Source: Sphingopyxis sp. Root154 (GTDB lineage Bacteria; Pseudomonadota; Alphaproteobacteria; Sphingomonadales; Sphingomonadaceae). Taken from it: a DNA stretch of 64,000 nt. The stretch lies in NCBI RefSeq assembly GCF_001427105.1, contig NZ_LMGI01000002.1, positions 1,736,867 through 1,800,866 of the forward strand. Direction: 5' to 3'. A program made the position numbers and the translations under genes. The notes beneath the pieces are model-generated. The model saw only the letters and a program-made list of their open reading frames with translations, searched no databases and was not told the DNA's origin. Shown in pieces: positions 1 to 5,698 of this stretch (positions within the stretch are counted from its first letter, which is position 1; every line of letters begins with the position of its first letter).

Positions 1-1
1 C

Positions 2-418
2 ATCCACAGCATCCCTCTGTCCCGGCAAGCGCTCGCCATCCTCGAAACGATCGAGCACGACGCTGACTACAGCAGCTACCTGTTCCCATCGCTCCGTTCG
101 ATCGATCGTCCCATGTCGGAGAACACCATCAACGCGGCGCTGCGGCGCATGGGCTTCGCCCAAGATGAAATGACCGGCCACGGCTTTCGGGCGATGGCGG
201 CCACGCTGCTCAATGAAATGGGCTTATGGCATCCCGACGCGATCGAGCGGCAGCTTGCCCACCAGGACAACAACGCCGTGCGGCGCGCATATACGCGCGG
301 TGAATATTGGGATGAGCGCGTCCGCATGATGCAGCACTGGTCCGATCATCTTGATTTTCTCCGTGGTGGCGCCAAGGTGCTCAAGGGCGAGTTCCGCAAG
401 GCGAAGGCCGGGGAGTAA
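2..418 (+). CDS. Tyrosine recombinase (P4-type integrase), C-terminal part, cut by window start
   Basis: The reading frame is open from the first bases and stops at 416-418, giving 138 residues. This is the catalytic half of a tyrosine recombinase of the P4/CP4-57 integrase type, which inserts and excises islands. Visible motifs are HGFRAMAATLLNE (catalytic Arg of the HxxR box), IERQLAHQD (second His) and VRRAYTRGEYWDER with the nucleophilic Tyr. The RMMQHWSDHLDFL end is typical of the family. The N-terminal arm-binding and core-binding domains lie outside the window. It is convergent with the AlpA-like gene at 432-635, an arrangement common at island edges. Confidence 0.9.
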   Translation: MHSIPLSRQALAILETIEHDADYSSYLFPSLRSIDRPMSENTINAALRRMGFAQDEMTGHGFRAMAATLLNEMGLWHPDAIERQLAHQDNNAVRRAYTRGEYWDERVRMMQHWSDHLDFLRGGAKVLKGEFRKAKAGE

Positions 419-431
419 CCCGGCCTTCGCG

Positions 432-635
432 TCATTCGGCGCGATCTTCGCGGTAGTGCCTTGGATCGGCGATCCATCGGTTGATGGCGGACTCATACCA
501 GCCGGCGCCATGGAGGCTGATCGGCACCTGACCTGGAAAGGTGCCTTCTGCGATCTTTCGATACATGGTCGAACGCGAAAGCCCGGTACGGTCAAGGACG
601 GTTTTTAGACGAATTATCCGTTCGGAATTGGACAT
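432..635 (-). CDS. AlpA-like excisionase/transcriptional regulator
   Basis: This 67-residue protein has the AlpA winged-helix pattern: IIRLKTVLDRTGLSRSTMYR, then KIAEGTFPGQV, then a WYESAINRWIADP tail. The family controls integrase expression or acts as a directionality factor in P4-like islands. The ATG at 633-635 is preceded on the minus strand by AAAGGA at a suitable distance. A longer open frame continues upstream but has no family resemblance, so the short start is preferred. It is convergent with the integrase fragment, and three CTGTCG repeats lie about 110 bp upstream. Confidence 0.88.
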   Translation of the reverse strand: MSNSERIIRLKTVLDRTGLSRSTMYRKIAEGTFPGQVPISLHGAGWYESAINRWIADPRHYREDRAE

Positions 636-1026
636 CGGGATCCTTTCATATCTAGCGTTTGACGATGCCCCACGTGCAGAATTGGCGATCTTTTTGCGCC
701 GTACAACTGTCTCTTCACTGCGGCTTCGCAACCACGGCGGGCTCTGTCGGGTCCTGTCGTCCCCTGTCGTTTGCTGGCGTCCCGCAGCGTCGCTAATCTT
801 TTTTCCCATGCCGTCCCATTGGAGGCGAACGACCTCCAACGAAGAGGTTCATGATCGTTCGAAACCCTCGGATCCGATGCCTGAAGTGATTCGGGGAGCG
901 TCCCGCCTAAGCCGGCCGCGCTCTATTCCGCTGCTCCGCGCCGTCTCGTCGGCTGACGCCGGCGCGAAAGCCCAGGGCATTCTGTCCTTGCCAAAGCGCA
1001 GGAACTTCCCGAAGATTCTTGGGCAC
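636..1026. other. Gene-free stretch between alpA-like gene and MNT-HEPN gene
   Basis: About 390 bp of divergent intergenic DNA. It should carry the promoters of both flanking genes. The only structure I can see is a triple 10-bp-spaced CTGTCG repeat at 743-768. The frame of the MNT-HEPN gene stays open through most of this stretch but shows no conserved sequence before 1027. Confidence 0.5.
743..768. repeat. Three CTGTCG direct repeats with exact 10-bp period
   Basis: CTGTCG occurs at 743-748, 753-758 and 763-768, each one helical turn apart. It lies upstream of the AlpA-like gene. Same-face iterated motifs of this kind are commonly protein-binding sites, for example for a regulator or an arm-type recombinase site. 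The role here is inference. Confidence 0.5.
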
Positions 1027-1947
1027 ATGCGCACCGACATCGATCATCTTCCTGCCGCTAAGCAGCGCGAGCTCGAACGCATCGTCGAGATATTGTTCGA
1101 CGAGTTCGGTCAGGCTACCGAAAATGCGACCGGGCGCCGCAAGGGCGCCCGCATCCTCAAGATCATCCTGTTCGGCAGTCATGCCCGCGGCGATTGGGTC
1201 GATGCGCCGCTGTCGGCGAACCAGTATAAATCCGACTACGATATCCTCGTTATCGTCAGCCAGAAGGAGCTGACTGACCGCGCCGCCTATTGGGCGAAGG
1301 CCGAGGAACGGCTGATCCGCTCCTACACGATCGCGAAGACGCTGCGGACCCCGGTCAATTTCATCGTCCATTCGCTGCACGAAGTGAATGACGGACTGGC
1401 GCATGGCCGTGTTTTCTTCATGGAAGTCGCGAAGGATGGTGTCGCGCTGTACGAAGCCGACGACCGAGAGCTTCACAGCCCCAAGCCCAAGACACCGCAG
1501 CAAGCGCTGGGTGTGGCGAGGGAATATTTCGACGAGTGGATGCCCCTCGCCACAAGTTCTCAGAAGATTTTTTTGTTCTGCAGATCGCAGGGCGAATATC
1601 GTGACGCGGCGTTCAATCTACATCAGGCGACCGAGCGTCTGTATGCCTGTCTTCTCCTCACGCTGACCTATTACTCGCCCTACAATCATAACATCGCATT
1701 CCTGCGCTCGCTCGCCGAGGGGCTGGACCGGCGCCTCTACGGCGTCTGGCCTGACGACAATCGCCGCGACCGCGCAATGTTTCAGAAATTGAAAGAGGCC
1801 TACACCAAGGCGCGTTATTCGAAGCATTACAAGATCAGCGAAGATGAACTGGACTGGCTGAGCGCGCGCGTCGAAGAACTTGGCCGCATCGTCCATCAGG
1901 TCTGCACCGACAAGATCGCCAAGCTTGAAGATGCCGCGCGCGGATAA
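1027..1947 (+). CDS. Fused MNT-HEPN protein (nucleotidyltransferase plus HEPN domain)
   Basis: A 306-residue protein. The N-terminal half is a minimal nucleotidyltransferase: FGSHARGDW at about residues 49-57 and SDYDILV with the paired acidic residues near 70 and 72. The C-terminal half is a helical HEPN domain containing FNLHQATERLYACLLL and an ARYSKHY motif (Arg-x3-His). MNT and HEPN proteins usually form toxin-antitoxin or defence pairs in which the MNT part modifies the HEPN RNase; here they are fused. I start at the ATG at 1027 (MRTDIDHLPA) because upstream sequence is not family-like, although no clear ribosome-binding site precedes it. A single-domain, degenerate relative lies at 2983-3474. 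Confidence 0.82.
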   Translation: MRTDIDHLPAAKQRELERIVEILFDEFGQATENATGRRKGARILKIILFGSHARGDWVDAPLSANQYKSDYDILVIVSQKELTDRAAYWAKAEERLIRSYTIAKTLRTPVNFIVHSLHEVNDGLAHGRVFFMEVAKDGVALYEADDRELHSPKPKTPQQALGVAREYFDEWMPLATSSQKIFLFCRSQGEYRDAAFNLHQATERLYACLLLTLTYYSPYNHNIAFLRSLAEGLDRRLYGVWPDDNRRDRAMFQKLKEAYTKARYSKHYKISEDELDWLSARVEELGRIVHQVCTDKIAKLEDAARG

Positions 1948-1993
1948 GCGTTCAGGCCACGCGTATCATTCCAGCGCCCGGTTCAGGGCGCTA

Positions 1994-2037
1994 GTTGAAG
2001 TCGGAACGGCAAAAGTGGGGTGGGAAGCGGACGCTCA
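1994..2037. repeat. Dispersed intergenic palindromic repeat, copy 1
   Basis: Contains GTCGGAACGGCAAAAGTGGG followed by GGAAGCGGACGCTC. The AAGCGGACGNTC end is shared with the copies near 20.8 and 21.6 kb. It is intergenic, next to the 3' end of the 2035-2676 gene. A partial sister sequence (CCGGAACGGCAACT) occurs near 2740 on the other side of that gene. Confidence 0.45.
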
Positions 2038-2676
2038 ATTTTCGCCGAAGCGATCATTCCTTATCGCCGATGTTTTGTCGTTCAAACGTTGATAACGGCG
2101 TTCGACGTCAATCATGTGCGCCACTTCCAAGGGGCGCTCGCAATCGAACTCTTTGAGGATCGCAACCATAGTAGCAAAGTCTCCGTCGCGACGCGCTTGC
2201 GACCATTCGTCAATCCGATCTGAATCCAGAATACGGCCCCAAACACCTTCGTCATCTTGAGCGTCGGAATCCCAGTTCGCGTGGATGAGGGGACGCTCCC
2301 AATCAGCATCGCGGCGCCACGTGTTTGAGATTCGCCCATCTTTCGTCCAAAACTCAAGCACGCGAATTTCGAGAGATGTCATGCAATAACCCCCGCTGCA
2401 GCGTGCGCCCATTTCGGCGCACGCAAATGGCGGGTCACCCACATTAAGGCGGTTTTCGAAAGAGATTACATCCCGAAGCGAAGCGAAGGATGGAGGTTGC
2501 GGGCCAATCGCAACGTCATAGCGAGTTCGACATTCCCGGCATTCAGTATGAACCAACGCAATTTCGAACGATCCGATCATAGCTGGATCGAACGCGCTAT
2601 AGCGAGGCACACCGTTAAACCACCAAGTGGGGCGGCCCGAAATCTGTGCGATTATGTCATCGTATCGAAAGTGCAT
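2035..2676 (-). CDS. Hypothetical protein with Cys-rich putative metal-binding motifs
   Basis: A 213-residue protein I do not recognise. It has CRECRTRY near the first third and a second Cys cluster (CAEMGARCSGGYC) near residue 90, compatible with a zinc-binding fold similar to small transposon- or phage-associated proteins. The remainder is acidic and Trp-rich, with no signal peptide or membrane segment. Codon use resembles a real gene, but base composition is less GC-rich than its neighbours, suggesting separate acquisition. It stands alone on the minus strand between two plus-strand nucleotidyltransferase genes. No function is proposed. Confidence 0.6.
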   Translation of the reverse strand: MHFRYDDIIAQISGRPTWWFNGVPRYSAFDPAMIGSFEIALVHTECRECRTRYDVAIGPQPPSFASLRDVISFENRLNVGDPPFACAEMGARCSGGYCMTSLEIRVLEFWTKDGRISNTWRRDADWERPLIHANWDSDAQDDEGVWGRILDSDRIDEWSQARRDGDFATMVAILKEFDCERPLEVAHMIDVERRYQRLNDKTSAIRNDRFGEN

Positions 2677-2982
2677 TCATAACTGATGCTCTTTCGGGGT
2701 TAGTATCCCGTGAATGCTAAACGTCCGCAAATGGTCGATTCCGGAACGGCAACTATTGCCCCAACCCCTTCCGCTACGCGACTTGTCCGGACTCGCGGAT
2801 TCTGGCATAATCCTGCCCGCGGGATGAAGTGACTGGCGGTCATCCTGAGGATAACCCTGCCAGGCATCATGTAGGTTCGGCCATTTCGGTCGGGCAGTTG
2901 CTGAACGCCGCACCAGCGGCCCAGCGGACACCGCTTGCACATCCGCGCACCAACGCGCGGACCGCCGCTGTGCGAGCTTACC
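2677..2982. other. Gene-free divergent stretch before the degenerate nucleotidyltransferase
   Basis: About 306 bp between divergent genes. It contains a partial copy of the intergenic repeat near 2735-2760 (CCGGAACGGCAACT). I see no other supportable feature. The long minus-strand frame that crosses it is antisense to the real gene at 2983. Confidence 0.4.
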
Positions 2983-3474
2983 ATGACCACCCCAACAAAC
3001 GACGTTTACGCGCGCGAAGTCGTAATGGCGCGCGTCGGCCATCTCATCCGGCGCAAGCAGCGTGAAATCGAACGGATCACGCGCGTCTTGCGATGCTTCT
3101 TCGATACTTCGCACGCTCAGGCGCCCGAGCCGGGACAGATCAAACGCATCATCCTGATCGGTCCCTACGCCCGGCGATCCTGGTACGAAGACACACGGAC
3201 GATCGACTTTTCCGATTACGAGTTCTGGATCGTCGTCAACCATCCGCTGTTCACCGACGAACGCTGCTGGCAGCGCGCCCGCGACGTCATCCGCAGCGAG
3301 CTTGGGGACCGCTGCGCGGTCGATCTCGAAATCTATGCCAAGTCCGACATCCGCATCGCGAAGGCCGAGCGCGACACCTTCATTCTCGACCGGATCGAAG
3401 CGGGCATCACCCTCTATCGCGCCTCGCGCGATGCTCCGCTTGGCGAGCAAGAACGCGGGAGGGCGCGGCCATGA
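2983..3474 (+). CDS. Degenerate stand-alone nucleotidyltransferase-fold protein
   Basis: A 163-residue protein aligning by eye with the nucleotidyltransferase half of the gene at 1027 (RRKQREIERITRVL...IKRIILIG...SW). The catalytic signature is changed: the Gly-Ser of GSHARGDW is GPYARRSW, and the acidic pair reads SDYE rather than SDYD. No HEPN domain follows. It is therefore likely catalytically weak or inactive, and may be regulatory. The ATG at 2983 (MTTPTNDVY) is chosen; an upstream in-frame ATG at 2935 adds unconserved sequence. Its stop overlaps the ATG of the sigma-factor gene (ATGA at 3471-3474), so the two are probably translationally coupled. Confidence 0.7.
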   Translation: MTTPTNDVYAREVVMARVGHLIRRKQREIERITRVLRCFFDTSHAQAPEPGQIKRIILIGPYARRSWYEDTRTIDFSDYEFWIVVNHPLFTDERCWQRARDVIRSELGDRCAVDLEIYAKSDIRIAKAERDTFILDRIEAGITLYRASRDAPLGEQERGRARP

Positions 3475-4136
3475 CGCTCCATACTCCTATGGCGGCGTTC
3501 CAAGCCGCGCTCCCCGCCGAACATGCACGGCTGCTTCGCTATTTTCGTCGGCGAGTCGGCCGCGATGCAGCGCCCGAGTTGGTGCAGGAGGCGTTCGCGC
3601 GCTTGTTCGGCAGCGGGGCGTTGAAACGGATCGACAATCCGCCCGCCTATCTCAGTCGTATAGCGCGCAATCTGCTGATCGACCGCGCACGCCAGAAGAA
3701 GCGGGATTGTTCCATCGTCTTCCCACTGGACGAAAATCGCGACGCGGCGTCGCGCGCCGAGCAGACATGGCGGATCGAAGCCGCTGACCTGCTGTTCGTC
3801 TACCGGCAGGCGGTCCGCGCCATGCCGCCCAAAACCCGGCGCGTGTTCCTGCTGCACCGGTTGCGCCGCATGACTTACAAGCAGATCGCCGAGCACGTGG
3901 GGATCAGCATCGCAACGGTCGAATATCACATGATGCGTGCGCTGGCGTCGTGCCGCGCTGCCTCGCGGGACACTCGTGATGCTCGGGCGTATCTGGCGGT
4001 GGCGGGCGTCGCCGCTTCGATGTTCGGCTGCGCCGGAAGACCCGCGCTTGGCGCGCGCAGAAGAAGCTATCGCCGAGCTGCCGAAACTGACGCGCGAAGT
4101 GTTCTACATGCACCGCTTCGAGGATTTGAGTTATGA
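3471..4136 (+). CDS. ECF/FecI-like sigma-70 family sigma factor
   Basis: 221 residues in the open frame. Region 2 is visible as LLRYFRRRVGRDAAPELVQEAFARLF and AYLSRIARNLLIDRARQKK. Region 4 is visible as AMPPKTRRVFLLHRLRRMTYKQIAEHVGIS with TVEYHMMRALASCR. Such factors direct RNA polymerase to small regulons. The family normally ends just after the last motif, near position 3960. Here the frame continues about 55 residues with no recognisable homology, and from 3979 it overlaps a second real coding frame. That tail may be a natural overlap or the result of a lost stop or frameshift. It is coupled to the upstream nucleotidyltransferase-like gene by a 4-bp overlap. Confidence 0.8.
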   Translation: MTLHTPMAAFQAALPAEHARLLRYFRRRVGRDAAPELVQEAFARLFGSGALKRIDNPPAYLSRIARNLLIDRARQKKRDCSIVFPLDENRDAASRAEQTWRIEAADLLFVYRQAVRAMPPKTRRVFLLHRLRRMTYKQIAEHVGISIATVEYHMMRALASCRAASRDTRDARAYLAVAGVAASMFGCAGRPALGARRRSYRRAAETDARSVLHAPLRGFEL

Positions 4137-4236
4137 GCGCATTGCGCGGCGGCTCGATATCGACGTCAAGGAGGTCGAGCGGCATATCGCAGCGACGCTG
4201 ATCGCGCTGCGCCGCGCGCTGAAAGAGTTCGACTAG
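3979..4236 (+). CDS. Small sigma-region-4-like helix-turn-helix protein
   Basis: 85 residues in a different frame from the preceding sigma factor. From residue 20 it reads as sigma region 4: ARAEEAIAELPKLTREVFYM, HRFEDLSYERIARRLDID, then VKEVERHIAATLIALRRAL. There is no region 2, so it cannot be a complete sigma factor. It may modulate the upstream sigma factor, or be a broken second copy. The ATG at 3979 follows GCGGGA at a plausible distance. It overlaps the 3' part of the upstream frame by 158 bp. Confidence 0.65.
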   Translation: MLGRIWRWRASPLRCSAAPEDPRLARAEEAIAELPKLTREVFYMHRFEDLSYERIARRLDIDVKEVERHIAATLIALRRALKEFD

Positions 4237-4335
4237 CGGCGCCGCGTTCGATGTCCTTGAAGCGCTCGCAACATGCGTGCATGGCACACGCCAACAACTT
4301 AGTTAGCGAACGATGCCACTTCGATGGAGATGAAA

Positions 4336-4773
4336 ATGGAAGACCAGGAAACGCTTGTCACGCTGACGGCTGATATTGTCGCGGCGCATGTGAGCAACAA
4401 CAGCGTCGCCATATCGGATATTTCGCTCATCATCCGCTCGGTGCATGACGCGCTTGCGGGACTGGGCACGACGGAAGAGCCTGAGGTCAAACAGGAGCCC
4501 GCGGTATCGATCCGCGCGTCGGTGAAGCCCGATTACATCGTCTGCCTCGAAGACGGGAAGAAGCTCAAGATGCTGCGCCGTCACTTGATGACGCATTACG
4601 GCATGACGCCTGACGATTATCGAGCCAAGTGGAACCTGCCGAAGGATTATCCGATGGTGTCGCCGAACTACGCCGAGAAGCGCCGCGCGCTTGCATTAGA
4701 AATCGGCCTTGGCACCAAGGGGCGCGGCGGCGGGCGCAAGAAGGCCGCTACACGCCGCCCGAACGCGAAGTAG
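4336..4773 (+). CDS. MucR/Ros-family zinc-finger transcriptional regulator
   Basis: 145 residues. The C-terminal half is the Ros/MucR fold: DYIVCLEDGKKLKMLRRHL, then MTHYGMTPDDYRAKWNLP, then YPMVSPNYAEKRR, ending in a basic GRKKAATRR tail. These alphaproteobacterial regulators bind AT-rich promoter DNA and often control exopolysaccharide, symbiosis or transfer genes. The ATG at 4336 is preferred over those at 4324 and 4330 because GGAG at 4326-4329 lies 6 nt before it. It sits next to, and convergent with, the conjugation genes, so it may regulate transfer; that is inference. Confidence 0.9.
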   Translation: MEDQETLVTLTADIVAAHVSNNSVAISDISLIIRSVHDALAGLGTTEEPEVKQEPAVSIRASVKPDYIVCLEDGKKLKMLRRHLMTHYGMTPDDYRAKWNLPKDYPMVSPNYAEKRRALALEIGLGTKGRGGGRKKAATRRPNAK

Positions 4774-4776
4774 CTC

Positions 4777-4944
4777 TCAGGTCTCGCCGTCGCCCTGCTG
4801 GTCGAGCGCATCGGCGATCATCGCCGCAAGCGTTTCCTCGGCGCGGACGCGCGCGACCGGATCTTTTGCATCAAGGTCGCGCCGTATCCATTGCGGCGCG
4901 CGCTCCACCACGCGAAGAATGGCGTCGGTCAGTTCTTGTGTCAT
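4777..4944 (-). CDS. Small DUF6771-like protein
   Basis: 55 residues: LTDAILRVVERAPQWIRRDL, then DPVARVRAEETLAAMIA. This matches the short DUF6771-like proteins I associate with sphingomonad mobile elements; function unknown. A longer frame starts at 5070, but that part is antisense-like, and the ATG at 4944 overlaps the stop of the upstream TraD-like gene (ATGA), which argues for this start and for translational coupling. It ends 3 bp from the convergent mucR-like gene. Confidence 0.6.
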   Translation of the reverse strand: MTQELTDAILRVVERAPQWIRRDLDAKDPVARVRAEETLAAMIADALDQQGDGET

Positions 4945-5258
4945 CGCGCGCGTATGGCAGGACGGTCTTCGTCGGGCAACGCGTCTGCGGCGAACGCTCG
5001 TCGACCTTTGCGCTTCCAGATAGTCGATGCATGCGCGCCATCCTCGCTTCGCAATTTTTCGGCCATCCATAGGAACGCGCCGTAGAGCATCGCGCGGTCA
5101 TCGTCGGCCAGATCGACAAGCCCCGCCTTCACGACGAGCCCGCCGAGTTCGATCAGTTGGCGCGTGCGTTCGCGGCGTTTGATCTGCCACTCGCGCATGC
5201 CAGTTCGCGCCTCTGCCAGCTCAAGCCGATGCCGCATGGCTGTCAGGCGACGTTTCAT
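4941..5258 (-). CDS. TraD-like small conjugal transfer protein
   Basis: Up to 105 residues: a basic helical N-terminus, then KRRERTRQLIELGGLVVKAGLVDLADDDRAMLYGAFLWMA, the pattern of the small TraC/TraD accessory proteins encoded next to TraA relaxases of Ti-type systems. These are thought to assist the relaxosome. Alternative in-frame ATGs are at 5237 and 5198; the longest start overlaps the upstream gene by 38 bp. It is the second gene of a three-gene minus-strand operon that diverges from traA. Confidence 0.75.
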   Translation of the reverse strand: MKRRLTAMRHRLELAEARTGMREWQIKRRERTRQLIELGGLVVKAGLVDLADDDRAMLYGAFLWMAEKLRSEDGAHASTIWKRKGRRAFAADALPDEDRPAIRAR

Positions 5259-5526
5259 TCGCTGCGCCGCGATCAGTTCCCGTCGCAGCTTTGCGTGCGC
5301 CGCGTTGAAAGAAGGCCGCGCCCGCCTTGCGCCAGCCCTCCTTCGCGATTGTGTCCTTCGTCGCGACTACACCCAGCAATGCTCCGGTCAGCAAGTCTGT
5401 GTCGAGTGCATCGGCGCCGGTGGCAATGACGAGTTCGCCGAGTTGGCGAACACGGCGGTCCTTGAGGGTTTTCGCCTTGGCTTCGAGCACCTTCAGTTCC
5501 GAATCGATATCGCGGGGTTTGCGCAT
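5221..5526 (-). CDS. TraC/TraD-like small conjugal transfer protein
   Basis: 101 residues: RDIDSELKVLEAKAKTLKDR (coiled-coil), then RQLGELVIATGADALDTDLLTGALLGVV, similar in layout to Ti-plasmid TraC and to the next gene in this operon (helical basic segment, then an LGxLVxxxGxD block). Probably a relaxosome accessory protein. The ATG at 5526 begins a compact gene whose upstream region carries the predicted oriT. It diverges from the relaxase gene at 5699, the usual Ti-type geometry with oriT between them. Confidence 0.75.
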   Translation of the reverse strand: MRKPRDIDSELKVLEAKAKTLKDRRVRQLGELVIATGADALDTDLLTGALLGVVATKDTIAKEGWRKAGAAFFQRGARKAATGTDRGAANETSPDSHAASA

Positions 5527-5623
5527 GTCGCATCTCCATGATGGGGTGATGCGCCCATCATAGGGATGCGCCTGTCGATGCGCAGCAAGGTCGTCGGGAC
5601 AGCTTGGCACAGCCTAGTCCCTC

Positions 5624-5669
5624 CGCGGATTTTTCCGTGTGAGGGCGCGCTTATACGTCGTGCCGACGT
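5624..5669. other. oriT: Probable origin of transfer (oriT), MobQ/RSF1010-like nic region
   Basis: The intergenic region between the traC-like and traA-like genes contains GAGGGCGCGCTTATACGTCG at 5641-5660. Read on the minus strand, TAAGCGCGCCCTC closely resembles the RSF1010-family nic core TAAGTGCGCCCTC, and GGGCGC-N2-TTATACGTCG resembles the Ti-plasmid oriT core. It is bracketed by a hairpin at 5624-5639 (CGGA, TTTT loop, TCCG core) and a perfect 6-bp inverted repeat at 5655-5669 (ACGTCG, 3 nt, CGACGT). The comparison to known nic sites is from memory. Confidence 0.75.
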
Positions 5670-5698
5670 GGCTTTTGAAGTGTAGATGGATCGCCGAC

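Noticed and set aside
2677..3450. 257-codon minus-strand frame over the degenerate nucleotidyltransferase
   Set aside because: The plus-strand protein has clear homology to the 1027-1947 gene; the minus frame is a compositional shadow.
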